From contig JAGXSU010000084.1 in assembly GCA_018333785.1 (NCBI GenBank), forward strand, positions 1-64,000: a stretch of DNA of 64,000 bases, given 5' to 3'. This DNA is from Methylomicrobium sp. GTDB taxonomy: Bacteria; Pseudomonadota; Gammaproteobacteria; Methylococcales; Methylomonadaceae. Positions 36,569-46,699 of the stretch are shown in pieces; position 1 is the stretch's first letter; the number at the start of each line of letters is the position of its first letter. A program made the position numbers and the translations under genes. The notes under the pieces were generated by a model. It was not told the origin of the DNA. It saw only the letters and a program-made list of their open reading frames with translations, and ran no database searches.

Positions 36569-37758
36569 GATGGGTACCTGTTAATAAATCGTTCAATTCT
36601 GGCAATGGCCTCAGCCATTCTTTCAATTGATGTCGTATAGGCCAAACGGATGTATTTGTGCGCATTATGCTTGCCAAAATCCTTCCCCGGCGTAACAGCC
36701 ACGTATTCTTCTTCCAATAGAGCCTGCGCAAACTGATAACTGTCCCGGGTAAATCGGGAACAGTCGGCATAAATATAAAACGCGCCTTCAGGTTTTGCTG
36801 TAATGATAAAGCCTAGCCTCAGTAAATGCTCATACAAAAAGTCCCGCCTCCGTTCAAACTCCCTGCGTCTTGACTCCAACTCAGCCAACGTAGACGGATC
36901 AAAAGCCGCCAAGGCGGCTATCTGAGACAGCGTTCCGGTGGCAATAAAAATATTTTGCGCCAAACGCTCAGTAGCTTCTATATAGGCTTCAGGAACAACC
37001 AGCCAGCCTATTCGCCAACCAGTCATACCAAAATACTTGGAAAAACTGTTGATTACAAACACATCTTGGCTAAATTGCAGCGCTGTATTCGCATTCTTTC
37101 CGTACACGAGACCGTGATAAATTTCATCAGAGTAAAAAGCCCCCTTGAACTGCCCGACAGCCTGAATCATTTTTGCCAGCTCGTCTTCCGGGATCAGCGT
37201 TCCGGTTGGATTAGATGGCGATGCAACCAAAACACCGGCACAGGACGACGTCCAGTTTTTTCGAACCAGCTCTGCACTTAACTGAAAGCCGGTTGCCGCA
37301 TCAACCGGAATAGTTAAAGCCTGACCGCCAAAAAGCTTTACAAAATTACTGTTACAAGGGTAACAAGGATCGGCCATCAGAATTTTTTGATCCGGATTCA
37401 AGCTGCAGCCTAAAGCCAGCAAAAAAGCCCCCGAAGCGCCCGGCGTCACAAATAGCTGTTCCTGTTTTACCGTGACACCGTAATGCTGGCTATAAAAACT
37501 GACGATCTTTTTTCTTAATTCAGTCAGTCCTGCGGCCGGTGTATATTTTATCTGTCCTGAGGCGATATTTGCCAAAATTGAATTTGATACAGTCCCTGGT
37601 GTTGGAAAGTCAGGCTCACCAATCTCCATATGAATGACATCGCGCCCTAACTCTTCTAGTTGTTTAGCCCGCTCAAGAATCGCCATTACGTAAAAAGGCG
37701 AAATATCATCCATTCTTTTAGCGCATTGATTTATCATTGTTTTGTATCTATTATTCAC
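36559..37758 (-). CDS. PLP-dependent aminotransferase, class I/II
   Basis: Up to 399 residues. The PLP Lys is in INSFSKYFGMTGWRIGW, with HMEIGEPDFPTP, VTPGASGAFLLAL, LVASPSNPTGTLI and DEIYHGLVY as other conserved blocks. It belongs to the aspartate/aromatic aminotransferase fold type I; exact substrate is not visible. Starts at GTG 37758, Met8 (MINQCAKRM) and Met16 (MDDISPFYVM) are all possible, and no clear Shine-Dalgarno decides. Overlap with the rhodanese gene indicates an operon. A dksA promoter must lie in the short divergent gap. Confidence 0.9.
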   Translation of the reverse strand: MNNRYKTMINQCAKRMDDISPFYVMAILERAKQLEELGRDVIHMEIGEPDFPTPGTVSNSILANIASGQIKYTPAAGLTELRKKIVSFYSQHYGVTVKQEQLFVTPGASGAFLLALGCSLNPDQKILMADPCYPCNSNFVKLFGGQALTIPVDAATGFQLSAELVRKNWTSSCAGVLVASPSNPTGTLIPEDELAKMIQAVGQFKGAFYSDEIYHGLVYGKNANTALQFSQDVFVINSFSKYFGMTGWRIGWLVVPEAYIEATERLAQNIFIATGTLSQIAALAAFDPSTLAELESRRREFERRRDFLYEHLLRLGFIITAKPEGAFYIYADCSRFTRDSYQFAQALLEEEYVAVTPGKDFGKHNAHKYIRLAYTTSIERMAEAIARIERFINRYPSWQ

Positions 37759-37850
37759 CGAGCGGAAATAATAGCAATAATCCTTGCTAAGCGCCCGCTA
37801 TTCTGATAAAAATGCGCAGTTTTTTATTTCATGCTTTTAGGAGTCAATGG

Positions 37851-38285
37851 ATGAGCGATAGCAATAAAACTGATACATCACCGTTCAGTTTTAAACCGTA
37901 TGAAGAGGTTGAAGGCGAAGAATACATGTGCGAAGCACAAGCTCGTCATTTCGAAACCATACTGAAGAACTGGAAATCAGATCTGATGAAGGAGGTTGAT
38001 CGAACTGTTCATCATATGCAGGATGATGCTGCAAACTTCCCCGACCCCAATGACAGAGCGACTCAAGAATCTGAATTCAGTTTAGAACTTAGAACTCGAG
38101 ACCGTGAACGTAAACTGATTAGAAAAATCGAACAAGCATTAAAAGACATCGAAAGAGGCGACTACGGATACTGCGAATCCTGTGGCATTGAAATCGGCAT
38201 TCGCCGACTGGAAGCAAGACCTACAGCCACGCTTTGTATCGACTGTAAGACACTGGATGAAATTCGAGAGAAACAAATGGGATAA
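37851..38285 (+). CDS. dksA: RNA polymerase-binding transcription factor DksA
   Basis: 144 residues from [20 protein letters not shown], supported by AGGAG eight bases upstream; the ORF-track start adds 13 residues without support. A coiled-coil hairpin with acidic tip ([14 protein letters not shown]) and the zinc finger [25 protein letters not shown] are complete. DksA works with ppGpp on RNA polymerase. The gene is followed by gluQ with no space, the usual dksA-gluQ arrangement. Confidence 0.97.
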   Translation: MSDSNKTDTSPFSFKPYEEVEGEEYMCEAQARHFETILKNWKSDLMKEVDRTVHHMQDDAANFPDPNDRATQESEFSLELRTRDRERKLIRKIEQALKDIERGDYGYCESCGIEIGIRRLEARPTATLCIDCKTLDEIREKQMG

Positions 38286-38299
38286 ATCCCTCAAGCAAG

Positions 38300-39217
38300 A
38301 TAACCCCCGTTTATATTGGCCGGTTCGCGCCATCGCCTACCGGCCCTCTCCACTTAGGCTCACTTTATACCGCTTTGGCCAGTTTTCTTGATGCGCGTTA
38401 TCATCAGGGCAAATGGTTAGTCAGAATCGATGACGTCGATACCCCCAGAAACGCCCCCGGCGCTACCAGTCTTATTCTAAAAACCCTGGAAGCTTTCGGA
38501 CTAGAGTGGGACGAAACCATTTATTACGAAAGTCAGCATATCGACGGCTATGAATCAGCACTGGCACGACTCAAGGCTTTGAATTTGCTGTTCCCGTGTA
38601 CCTGCAGCAGGAAGCATCTGGCTGACTATGTCCACCAACATGGCGGCGGAGACCGGTATCCTGGAATTTGCCGGGATAAAAACTTCCATGAACAAAACAA
38701 TTATGCCGTCCGCATTAAAACCGATAACGCGTTGATTGAATTCATTGACAGATTACAAGGAAGGTTCTCCGAGCATTTGAATGCGGTGCACGGGGACTTT
38801 ATCATTAAAAGGAAAGACCAGTTGTTTGCTTATCAGCTAGCCGTTGTCGTCGATGATCAGGCGCAGGGCGTTACGCATGTCGTAAGAGGTATTGATTTAC
38901 TGGACTCCACCAGTAAACAGATTTTTTTGCAGGCGCTTCTGGGCTATAGGCTCCCTTCTTATATGCATCTACCCATACTGGTTGATGCAAAGGGTCAAAA
39001 ACTGAGCAAACAAACTTATGCTCAAGCAGTTGATCAAAACAACCCAACCACCGTATTATTTCATCTGCTCCAATTGTTAAAACAAGCACCACCCGAAGAG
39101 CTTATCAATTCATTGCCTCAGGAAATTCTGCAATGGGGTATTTCTCATTGGAATCCTGCTCCATTACAATCATGGACTCAACTATGCCCATCCAACGGTT
39201 TTGCCGGGCTCAACTAA
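38300..39217 (+). CDS. gluQ: Glutamyl-Q tRNA(Asp) synthetase; start codon non-standard or sequence error
   Basis: The ORF track begins at a TTG (38375) inside the protein. The true N-terminus is upstream in the same frame: TPVYIGRFAPSPTGPLHLGS, holding the HIGH-like motif that every GluQ needs. In that frame there is no ATG, GTG or TTG between the preceding in-frame TGA and this motif, so I place a nominal start at ATA 38300, giving 305 residues, close to the usual 300-310. Other visible sites are the zinc-binding CTC...YPGIC and the KMSKS-like KGQKLSKQ. GluQ glutamylates queuosine in tRNA-Asp, which links it to queF. Starting from ATA, a one-base sequencing error, or frameshift from dksA are the options. 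Confidence 0.88.
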   Translation: MTPVYIGRFAPSPTGPLHLGSLYTALASFLDARYHQGKWLVRIDDVDTPRNAPGATSLILKTLEAFGLEWDETIYYESQHIDGYESALARLKALNLLFPCTCSRKHLADYVHQHGGGDRYPGICRDKNFHEQNNYAVRIKTDNALIEFIDRLQGRFSEHLNAVHGDFIIKRKDQLFAYQLAVVVDDQAQGVTHVVRGIDLLDSTSKQIFLQALLGYRLPSYMHLPILVDAKGQKLSKQTYAQAVDQNNPTTVLFHLLQLLKQAPPEELINSLPQEILQWGISHWNPAPLQSWTQLCPSNGFAGLN

Positions 39218-39238
39218 TTGTCGAATCAAGGATCACAC

Positions 39239-41176
39239 ATGTCCGAAGCTAAAACCTATCCAATTCGCCCTGAAATAGCCGCTCATGCGCATATCACAGA
39301 AGAGACCTATCACCGCCTTTATCAGCGATCCATCAATGATACGGAGGCCTTCTGGTCTGAACAGGCGCACCAATTTCTAAGTTGGGACAAGCCTTTTGAA
39401 AAGGTGTTGGACTATGACTACACAAAAGGCTACACACGCTGGTTTGAAGGAGGCCGTCTTAATGTCAGTTTCAATTGCCTGGACCGTCATCTTGAAACGC
39501 GCGCCGATCAGGTCGCCATTATTTGGGAAAGTGACAATCCGGCCAATCATAAAACCCTGACTTATCGTCAGCTTCATGAGCAGGTTTGTAAATTTGCCAA
39601 TGTGTTAAAATCTCAAGGCGTCAAAAAAGGCGACCGCATTTGTGTTTATCTGCCGATGATTCTGGAATCAGCCGTGGCCATTTTGGCCTGCACACGCATT
39701 GGCGCCGTCCATTCAATCGTATTTGGCGGATTTTCATCGGAATCTCTGAGAGAACGCATCCTCGATGCTGATTGCGGTTACGTCATTTGTGCGGACGAGA
39801 GTATTCGCGGTGGCAAATCAATGCCTCTTAAAGCAGGTGTTGACCAGGCTGTTGACCATTGCCCCTGCGTCAAACAAGTGATCGTCATCAAAAACTCAGG
39901 CAATCCGGTGACATGGCATGCCGAACGCGACCTCTGGTATCACGAAGCCATGGCGGACGCGTCAGCTGACTGTCCGGCAGAACCTATGGATGCGGAAGAT
40001 CCGTTATTCATCCTCTACACGTCCGGCTCGACCGGCAAACCAAAAGGCTTGCTGCATACCACCGGCGGCTATCTGCTTTATGCGGCCATGACGCATAAAT
40101 ATGTGTTTGATTACCATGATGGCGACATTTACTGGTGTACCGCCGACATAGGCTGGGTAACAGGTCACTCTTATGTGATCTACGGCCCCTTGTGCAACGG
40201 CGCCACAACACTGATGTTTGAAGGCGTGCCGACTTATCCTGAAGCAGACCGGTTCTGGCAGGTAGTTGACAAACATCAGGTTAACATTTTTTATACCGCC
40301 CCCACCGCGATACGGGCTCTTATGGCTCAAGGCGACGAATTTGTCACCCGGACACAACGCTCCAGCCTGCGTATTCTCGGCACTGTTGGCGAACCGATTA
40401 ATCCGGAAGCTTGGGAATGGTACTACCATGTAGTTGGCAACAACCGTTGCCCTATCGTCGACACCTGGTGGCAAACCGAAACCGGCGGCATTCTGATAAC
40501 GCCCCTGCCCGGCGCCATAGCACTGAAACCCGGATCAGCCACATTGCCATTTTTTGGCGTGATACCGGCAATCGTCGACAATGCGGGCAACATACTTGAG
40601 GGGGAAGCCGAGGGCATTTTAGTCATCACCAAACCCTGGCCCGGCCAGGCCAGAACCGTTTACGGCGATCATGGGCGTTTTATTGATACTTATTTCAAAA
40701 ACTTTCCCGGCTATTATTTCACAGGCGATGGCGCCAAGCGTGACAAAGACGGCTATTACTGGATCACGGGGCGTGTCGATGATGTGATTAATGTTTCCGG
40801 ACATCGCATGGGCACCGCAGAGGTGGAGAGCGCTTTGGTGTTGCATGAAGATGTTGCGGAAGCTGCCGTTGTCGGCTATCCGCACCCGATCAAAGGTCAA
40901 GGCATTTATGCTTACGTAACGCTAAATGTGGGTATTGAGCCTAGCGAGGAATTAAGACAGGAATTGATTCAACTGGTCAGGAAAGAAATCGGCCCCATCG
41001 CCCATCCCGATATTATTCAATGGGCACCGGGCTTGCCAAAAACCCGTTCCGGCAAAATCATGCGCAGAATCCTGAGAAAAGTCGCGTCCAACGAACTGGA
41101 CAGTCTGGGCGACACGTCAACATTGGCCGACCCGTCTGTCGTGGACGAGATCATCGACCATAGAGCCAACAAGTAA
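39239..41176 (+). CDS. acs: Acetyl-CoA synthetase (AMP-forming)
   Basis: 645 residues from [20 protein letters not shown], with AAGGA six to seven bases before the ATG; the TTG in the track is seven codons upstream and unsupported. The adenylate-forming motifs are [45 protein letters not shown] and the C-terminal [13 protein letters not shown], whose Lys is the usual acetylation control site. It activates acetate to acetyl-CoA. It starts 21 bases after gluQ and may be read from the same transcript. A hairpin follows 80 bp after the stop. Confidence 0.97.
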   Translation: MSEAKTYPIRPEIAAHAHITEETYHRLYQRSINDTEAFWSEQAHQFLSWDKPFEKVLDYDYTKGYTRWFEGGRLNVSFNCLDRHLETRADQVAIIWESDNPANHKTLTYRQLHEQVCKFANVLKSQGVKKGDRICVYLPMILESAVAILACTRIGAVHSIVFGGFSSESLRERILDADCGYVICADESIRGGKSMPLKAGVDQAVDHCPCVKQVIVIKNSGNPVTWHAERDLWYHEAMADASADCPAEPMDAEDPLFILYTSGSTGKPKGLLHTTGGYLLYAAMTHKYVFDYHDGDIYWCTADIGWVTGHSYVIYGPLCNGATTLMFEGVPTYPEADRFWQVVDKHQVNIFYTAPTAIRALMAQGDEFVTRTQRSSLRILGTVGEPINPEAWEWYYHVVGNNRCPIVDTWWQTETGGILITPLPGAIALKPGSATLPFFGVIPAIVDNAGNILEGEAEGILVITKPWPGQARTVYGDHGRFIDTYFKNFPGYYFTGDGAKRDKDGYYWITGRVDDVINVSGHRMGTAEVESALVLHEDVAEAAVVGYPHPIKGQGIYAYVTLNVGIEPSEELRQELIQLVRKEIGPIAHPDIIQWAPGLPKTRSGKIMRRILRKVASNELDSLGDTSTLADPSVVDEIIDHRANK

Positions 41177-41256
41177 TTGCCAAAAAATAGCGCCTGATGC
41201 TTTGGTAAAGCGAGCTGAATAAATCCAGATACCCGCTTTGATGATTAAGAGGGAGA

Positions 41257-41297
41257 GGCGTAAGCTTTGCGGGGGTGTTCCTCGCAAGGCTTACGCC
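41257..41297. terminator. 15-bp hairpin between convergent acs and glgX
   Basis: GGCGTAAGCTTTGCG pairs with CGCAAGGCTTACGCC with one G-U pair; an outer inverted repeat CTTTGATG/CATCAAAG surrounds it. It lies between the stops of two convergent genes and has no strong T run on either side, so it may serve as a bidirectional terminator or a REP-type structure. Confidence 0.6.
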
Positions 41298-41302
41298 AAA
41301 CA

Positions 41303-43393
41303 TCAAAGTAACTTATTCTCGAAAACCACCACTGTTTTGGAGGGAACTACATAATGAGAGCCCGGAAAAACGTGCTGCTGATCCGGTGAAATAATATCTT
41401 CAGGAGAAGCTAATGATGTATCAACCGACAAACACCAGCCTCTAGCTTCAATAACAGGCAATTCGATTCTCAAATCGGTATCACCCATGTTAAAAGCGAC
41501 ATGAAGATCGGTTTCGTCTGCCTCCATCCCTGCCAAAGTAAAAACCAGGTGTCTGGCCTCATGGTTTTCCCATTCAGGTGCCGTCCACAATAAATCCCCA
41601 TGCCAGGCAATATCAGGAATGTTCCGTTCCGGTAAGACTTGACCGGTCAAAAAGTTACGGCGCATCAACGATGAATGTCTTTTGCGTAGCGCAATCATCA
41701 TTTTGACAAAGCGTAAAATATCGGCATTCCTATCGGTCATTGACCAATCCAGCCAGGTTATCGCATTATCCTGACAATAGCCGTTGTTGTTACCTCGCTG
41801 GGAATTTAAAAACTCATCCCCGGCCAATAACATCGGAACCCCCTGACTCAACAATAAAACGGTATAAACATTTTTTACCTGCTTCCTTCTTGTTGCCAAT
41901 ATAGCAGGATCAGCCGTCTCGCCTTCACACCCGTAGTTATAACTTAAACTGTTGTTACAACCGTCACGATTACCTTCACCATTGGCTTCATTATGTTTTT
42001 CGTTATAACTGACCAGATCGTTTAACGTAAAACCATCGTGACAGGTGACAAAATTAATTCCGCTAATGGGCAATCGGCCCTGCGATTCATACAGATCTCC
42101 GCTGCCGCAGATTCGCGTAGCCAATTCCTTTATCTGACCTAAATCGCCGCGAATAAAACGACGCACGACATCGCGGTAGCGCCCGTTCCATTCAGCCCAC
42201 CGATAACCCGGAAAACTGCCAACCTGGTAAAGTCCAGCTGCATCCCATGCTTCAGCGATAAGTTTGGTTCTGGCCAACTGTTCAGAAAGCTCAATACCCC
42301 AGAGTACCGGCGGATCATGCAAAACGGCTCCGGACTCGCCTCGCGCCAACGCACTGGCCAAATCGAAACGAAATCCGTCGACATGCATTTCTCTCACCCA
42401 GTATTCAAGACAACTGATAATGAATCGGGAAACCAGGGGATGGTTTGCATTAAGCGTGTTACCGCAACCGGTATAGTCAAGAAAGATACTCTTGTCATAA
42501 GAATCCAGGTGATAGTAAACATCCCCGGCTATGCCTTTGAAATTAATCACAGGCCCATGGGTTCCAGCCTCGGAAGTATGATTAAACACCACATCCAGAA
42601 TAATTCCGATACCGGCTTTATGCAGGGCTTTGACCAGATCTTTAAACTCAACCAAATGTGTGCCCTGCTCCGGCGTCACACAAAAGCCCGGATGCGGACT
42701 GAAAAAACTGTGCGTGCTGTAGCCCCAATAATTTCTCAGACCCAATGCGGCAGTTCCGGAAGGCACATCTTGCTCATCGAAAGCCATCACAGGCAATAGC
42801 TCGACGTGAGTAATGCCGAGTTCTTTCAGATAAGGTATCTTTTCTATCAACCCGGCAAAAGTACCTGGTTTATCAACCTGAGCCGAAGGATGACGGGTAA
42901 ATCCGCCGACATGCAGCTCATAAACGATCGCCTTCTGGCTTCTGATGTTATAAGGCTTGTCACCTTCCCATTCGTATTCATCATCAACCACGACACAGCG
43001 CATCGATCTGTTTAGGTTGTCACCCGGTTGACACGCTGCACCCCGGTCCCAATTTTTTTGACTGATCGCTCTGGCCCAAGGATCCAGTATCTGCTTTTGC
43101 TTATCAAAACGAAGTCCACGTCCGGCAGGATCATAAGGCCCATCAATTCGCCAGGTATACCAGGTGCCTAAAGGTAATTCCTTGACAAAGACATGCCAGG
43201 AAAAGAATGTCCGGTTTTCTTGTTCCAAGATAATGACTTGAAAGGGGTACTCACTTTCTGAGCTTTCGAACAAAAACAATTCTACAGACGTGGCAAACCG
43301 GCTGAATATTGAAAAGTTCACGCCACCACTGTTCGGCTTGGCTCCTAATGGATAAGGATTTCCAGGATTTAAACTGTACTGTTTTTTATGCAT
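41303..43393 (-). CDS. glgX: Glycogen debranching enzyme GlgX
   Basis: 696 residues of the GH13 isoamylase/TreX group. An N-terminal CBM48 domain (about 10-100, GNPYPLGAKPNSGGVNFSIF) precedes the barrel. Catalytic blocks are DVVFNHT, DGFRFDLAS (nucleophile Asp), AEAWDAAG (acid Glu) and VTCHDGFTLNDL. It cleaves alpha-1,6 branches in glycogen or limit dextrin. No other glycogen gene is in the window, so the gene stands alone. The 224-bp gap to the tolC-like gene is divergent and holds both promoters. Confidence 0.95.
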   Translation of the reverse strand: MHKKQYSLNPGNPYPLGAKPNSGGVNFSIFSRFATSVELFLFESSESEYPFQVIILEQENRTFFSWHVFVKELPLGTWYTWRIDGPYDPAGRGLRFDKQKQILDPWARAISQKNWDRGAACQPGDNLNRSMRCVVVDDEYEWEGDKPYNIRSQKAIVYELHVGGFTRHPSAQVDKPGTFAGLIEKIPYLKELGITHVELLPVMAFDEQDVPSGTAALGLRNYWGYSTHSFFSPHPGFCVTPEQGTHLVEFKDLVKALHKAGIGIILDVVFNHTSEAGTHGPVINFKGIAGDVYYHLDSYDKSIFLDYTGCGNTLNANHPLVSRFIISCLEYWVREMHVDGFRFDLASALARGESGAVLHDPPVLWGIELSEQLARTKLIAEAWDAAGLYQVGSFPGYRWAEWNGRYRDVVRRFIRGDLGQIKELATRICGSGDLYESQGRLPISGINFVTCHDGFTLNDLVSYNEKHNEANGEGNRDGCNNSLSYNYGCEGETADPAILATRRKQVKNVYTVLLLSQGVPMLLAGDEFLNSQRGNNNGYCQDNAITWLDWSMTDRNADILRFVKMMIALRKRHSSLMRRNFLTGQVLPERNIPDIAWHGDLLWTAPEWENHEARHLVFTLAGMEADETDLHVAFNMGDTDLRIELPVIEARGWCLSVDTSLASPEDIISPDQQHVFPGSHYVVPSKTVVVFENKLL

Positions 43394-43617
43394 TTGTTTT
43401 TTACCCTACCTAATTCCAAGCGACTAAAATAGCATAAATAGCTATAAGGGGTTGCACTTACGTGAGTTAGAATACTCAAAATGTATTCGATCTACAACAT
43501 TGAGAATAGGCTTAATACAGACCCATTGAATACTCAGACCAAACCTACTGACAATTTAACAAAAAGCGCTACAATCTTCTAAAAAGACCCATACAGCCTT
43601 GTAAAAAGGTTATCATT

Positions 43618-44985
43618 TTGAATGTTATTTCATCCAGCCTTAGGTTTATGACTAAACAAACGAATTTTAGTACATTATGTGCAGCGCTCATGCTACTCAT
43701 AACGACTCAGACCACTGCTTTTGCAGAAAACTTATCCGACATATACGCATTAGCACTTGAACACGACCCTGTTCTAAAACAAAGCGCAGCCCGGCAAGCA
43801 GCCAGTTTGGAATCACGCGCACAAGGATTAGCACGGTTTTTTCCGACGATTTCAGTGACAGCCAGCAGCAGCAGGGACAGGCTAAACAGTAAAAAAAACA
43901 CGTTCCAGGGCTCAGGTGTTCAAAACTATTGGAATAACACCGTTAACGCCAATTTGAAGCAACCGGTTTTTCATTGGGATCACTGGATACAACTCAGCCA
44001 ATCGGATAATCAAATCGCTCAGGCAGAGGCTAATTACAAGGCTGAAGAACAGAACCTGATTGTTAAAATCAGCGAGGCTTATTTCAATGTGCTGGGTGCC
44101 CAGGATAATCTCGAATTTACCACCTCCGAAAAAAATGCCATTGCCCGGCAGCTCGATCAGGCCAATCAACGTTTTGAAGTAGGCATCATTGCCATCACGG
44201 ATGTACATGAGGCAAAAGCTGCCCATGATCTGGCTCTCGCCAACGAAATTGAGGCCGAGAACAATCTGGACAACAAAAAAGAGGCCTTAAAAGAAATCAT
44301 CGGTGAATACGAGCCCCAACTCGATCGTCTGCGCGAAGAACTGAATTTATCCAGTCCCGAGCCCAAGGACATTGAAAGCTGGAAGGAGACTGCCCGGGAA
44401 AACAATCTCCGGATAATTGCAGCGCTGAATCAAGCCGAATATGCCAGAAAAACCATTGATGTCCAAAACAGCGGGCATATGCCCCAAGTCGATATTATTG
44501 GCTCTTATGGGGCTTCGGATAATACCGCAAACTTCGGCTTACGCGGTGATACCCAAAGTATAGGGCTGCAGGTTAATGTTCCTTTGTTTGAAGGCGGCAT
44601 GGTGATGTCGCGCGCACGTCAAGCCAGACAAGAATATGAAGAAGCCAAAGAGAAACTGATCGAAGCTCAACGCGCTGTGACGCGCGAGGTAAAAGACGCC
44701 TACCGGGGCGTGGTTAGCAACATCAGCCGAGTTGACGCCCTGAAAGCGTCGGTCATATCAGCAGAAAGCGCTCTGGAAGCGACCGAGGCCGGATTTGAAG
44801 TAGGCACACGGACCATGGTCGATGTACTTGCTGAACAAAGATCGCTTTACAGGGCCAAACGCGATTATGCGCGTAGCCGATACGATTATTTTATCAACTC
44901 AATCAAGCTGAAGAGTGCTTCGAGCAATCTGACCCAAGCCGATATAGAAGCGATAGACACGGTTCTAGTCAAATCGTCAAATTAA
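43618..44985 (+). CDS. tolC: TolC-like outer-membrane efflux/secretion channel
   Basis: 455 residues with a signal peptide ending near TTAFA (about 35). The mature part has the two repeated OEP halves with long coiled-coil helices and the family markers EDPVLKQSAARQ-like start, VGIIAITDVHEAKAAHDLAL and VGTRTMVDVLAEQRSLYRAKRDY. It forms a trimeric tunnel across outer membrane and periplasm for type I secretion and efflux. The TTG start has AAAGG eight bases upstream; ATG 43648 would give a more standard signal peptide. No inner-membrane partner is nearby. A strong terminator follows. Confidence 0.9.
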   Translation: MNVISSSLRFMTKQTNFSTLCAALMLLITTQTTAFAENLSDIYALALEHDPVLKQSAARQAASLESRAQGLARFFPTISVTASSSRDRLNSKKNTFQGSGVQNYWNNTVNANLKQPVFHWDHWIQLSQSDNQIAQAEANYKAEEQNLIVKISEAYFNVLGAQDNLEFTTSEKNAIARQLDQANQRFEVGIIAITDVHEAKAAHDLALANEIEAENNLDNKKEALKEIIGEYEPQLDRLREELNLSSPEPKDIESWKETARENNLRIIAALNQAEYARKTIDVQNSGHMPQVDIIGSYGASDNTANFGLRGDTQSIGLQVNVPLFEGGMVMSRARQARQEYEEAKEKLIEAQRAVTREVKDAYRGVVSNISRVDALKASVISAESALEATEAGFEVGTRTMVDVLAEQRSLYRAKRDYARSRYDYFINSIKLKSASSNLTQADIEAIDTVLVKSSN

Positions 44986-45009
44986 TTCTTTTTGCAAAAG
45001 CGTAAAGAC

Positions 45010-45055
45010 AGGCCGGATTTTTCTAATGATTCGGCATCCGGCCTTTTGATTTTCA
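45010..45055 (+). terminator. Intrinsic terminator after tolC
   Basis: AGGCCGGAT and ATCCGGCCT form a perfect 9-bp stem followed by TTTTGATTTT, starting about 25 bases after the stop. Confidence 0.85.
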
Positions 45056-45107
45056 GATGATAAAGGCTTTTCGGCTCATAACTAACTCTTTATCTCTGGC
45101 CAACAAC

Positions 45108-45182
45108 GCCATTTCGTCAGGGATTGGCCGAAATCCAGGTCTCATGGCACTTGATGCCCGTTTCCGGACGGACATGACGAAC
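45108..45182. repeat. REP-like repeat (GGGATTGGCCG...GACATGACGAA)
   Basis: Fragments CGTCAGGGATTGGCCGAAAT and GACGGACATGACGAA resemble the GTCATTCCGGCAGGGATTGCCGG module found at 14.9, 49.0 and 63.96 kb. It is more diverged and its ends are not clear. It fills most of the gap between the tolC terminator and the methyltransferase stop. Confidence 0.6.
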
Positions 45183-45190
45183 TTATAGAT

Positions 45191-45934
45191 TTAGTCTGGT
45201 TTACAAGCCGTTACCAAGGCGTTGACCGCCATCCGATGCTTCAGCTCGATCGAGATAAAACCAGCTACGGCTAATTGCTCCAAAGCCGCCGTTTCGCGCA
45301 TGACATGGTTTTGTGATTCATCATTAAACAGATGGACTATCCACTGTTCGAGCACATCCAATTTGTTCTCGCCAATTAAAACTTTAAAATATCCGCCGAT
45401 TTCTTCCTGAACAGAGCGCGTATGCGCTTTGATATCATCCAGAGCGTATCTGTCGCCATTGATAAACTGGCCGGACGGCTTCAAAACGCGGTAAATTTCC
45501 TTGATCACCTTATCCCTGTAAGTTTGATCAAAATTATGAATCGTGTAAGCCGAAGCGACCACATCAATACTGTTTTCCTCCATACCGCGCAGTGCCGACA
45601 ACGCATCGTTACCGCAAAAATCAAGTTTCCGGTCCGCCACCCATTGTTTCAAGTTCTCTTTGGCTTGGTTCTGCATGATGGGTTCGTTATCGACACTGAT
45701 GATTTCCAGATCGGCTCGAGACGTCAGAATTGACAGGGTGGTGATACCGGTACCTCCACCCAATTCGACAACTTTGAGCTTTTCACCTTTACTGGCCGCA
45801 GAATATTGGCCCACATAATGCCCTACCCATCGACTCATTTCAGTCGCTAAGGGGCAAATGAGCTTTAACGTTTCATAATCTTTGCCGATGGCATCGGAAA
45901 ACAGGGCATCATAAGGCAGTCTCTCGTTCATCAA
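45191..45934 (-). CDS. Class I SAM-dependent methyltransferase
   Basis: 247 residues. The SAM-binding motif I is VVELGGGTGITTLSIL, with acidic post-I IISVDNEP and motif IV-like SIDVVASAYTIHNF. The rest includes RVLKPSGQFINGDRYALDD, a typical methyltransferase strand 5-6 block. Substrate unknown. It overlaps the DUF1244 gene by four bases (ATGA) and is therefore in the same operon, an association seen in other gammaproteobacteria as far as I recall. Confidence 0.87.
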   Translation of the reverse strand: MMNERLPYDALFSDAIGKDYETLKLICPLATEMSRWVGHYVGQYSAASKGEKLKVVELGGGTGITTLSILTSRADLEIISVDNEPIMQNQAKENLKQWVADRKLDFCGNDALSALRGMEENSIDVVASAYTIHNFDQTYRDKVIKEIYRVLKPSGQFINGDRYALDDIKAHTRSVQEEIGGYFKVLIGENKLDVLEQWIVHLFNDESQNHVMRETAALEQLAVAGFISIELKHRMAVNALVTACKPD

Positions 45935-46242
45935 TGTTTTTCCTTTTGTCTTTTTTCATAGGCGGCCATCTGTTCCGGAGTCGCTGCCAGCTGATACTGC
46001 TCTTTCCATTCGGCATAAGGCATGCCGTAAACCTTATCTCTGGCTTGCTCGTAATCAATGTCTACACCTTTTTCCTTGGCGGCTTCGGCATACCATTTAG
46101 CAAGACAGTTACGGCAAAAATCGGCAAGAATCATCAATTCGATGTTCTGAACTTCAGGATGATTCTGAAGATGGGTCAGCAAACTCCTAAAAGCAGCGGC
46201 TTCCAATTCGGTTTCTATCTGTTTGTCCACAGTTGACTCCAA
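45931..46242 (-). CDS. DUF1244 family protein
   Basis: 103 residues matching DUF1244: ADFCRNCLAKWYAEAAKEKG then VYGMPYAEWKEQYQLAATPEQ. The Cys pair in CRNC and the GMPYxEWK block are the family marks. Small, cytoplasmic, function not established. It heads a two-gene operon with the methyltransferase. The upstream gap toward the divergent gene at 46340 is about 100 bp. Confidence 0.88.
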   Translation of the reverse strand: MESTVDKQIETELEAAAFRSLLTHLQNHPEVQNIELMILADFCRNCLAKWYAEAAKEKGVDIDYEQARDKVYGMPYAEWKEQYQLAATPEQMAAYEKRQKEKH

Positions 46243-46339
46243 AAAATCATGATTCTATCAGAACACCTTTTCAGACATGTACAATATGCCTTAAAGATTT
46301 TACAATGTGCCTCGATTTTCTGGTAAAACGTCGTCCAAA

Positions 46340-46681
46340 ATGGAAATACATGGTTCATCCGTCAATTACGCTGCAATTCGGTCATCTGGCCGGACTGTCG
46401 AGCAGACTGATGCCGTTCATAATCAAACAAAAAAAGAAAAACAGACACATACGCCAGCGCAAGAGAATTTGGCGCCCAACCAATCTCAAACACCGGAACA
46501 AGTTGAAGCTTTATTGGATAATTCCGGACTTAGCTCGTTAGCCGAACCAAATTCCGACTTATTCAATACACCGACCGATAACAGAACGTTGAACGCCATC
46601 AAAGCCTATCACCAACAAGCGACTGCGCCTTTAAAAGAGCAAAGAGCCGAGTTAGTGTCAGGTATTGATCTTTATGCCTAA
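46340..46681 (+). CDS. Hypothetical protein, 113 aa
   Basis: From MEIHGSSVNYAAIRSSGRTV; a GTG 11 codons earlier is the alternative. The middle is low complexity (QTKKEKQTHTPAQENLAPNQ) and the C-terminus looks conserved in character (LNAIKAYHQQATAPLKEQRA, ending SGIDLYA). I recognise no domain. It has no signal peptide and is predicted to be largely disordered with a short helix at the end. It lies 18 bp before yciB and may be the first gene of that operon. Confidence 0.55.
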   Translation: MEIHGSSVNYAAIRSSGRTVEQTDAVHNQTKKEKQTHTPAQENLAPNQSQTPEQVEALLDNSGLSSLAEPNSDLFNTPTDNRTLNAIKAYHQQATAPLKEQRAELVSGIDLYA

Positions 46682-46699
46682 CCTCTAATAATTGACTGC

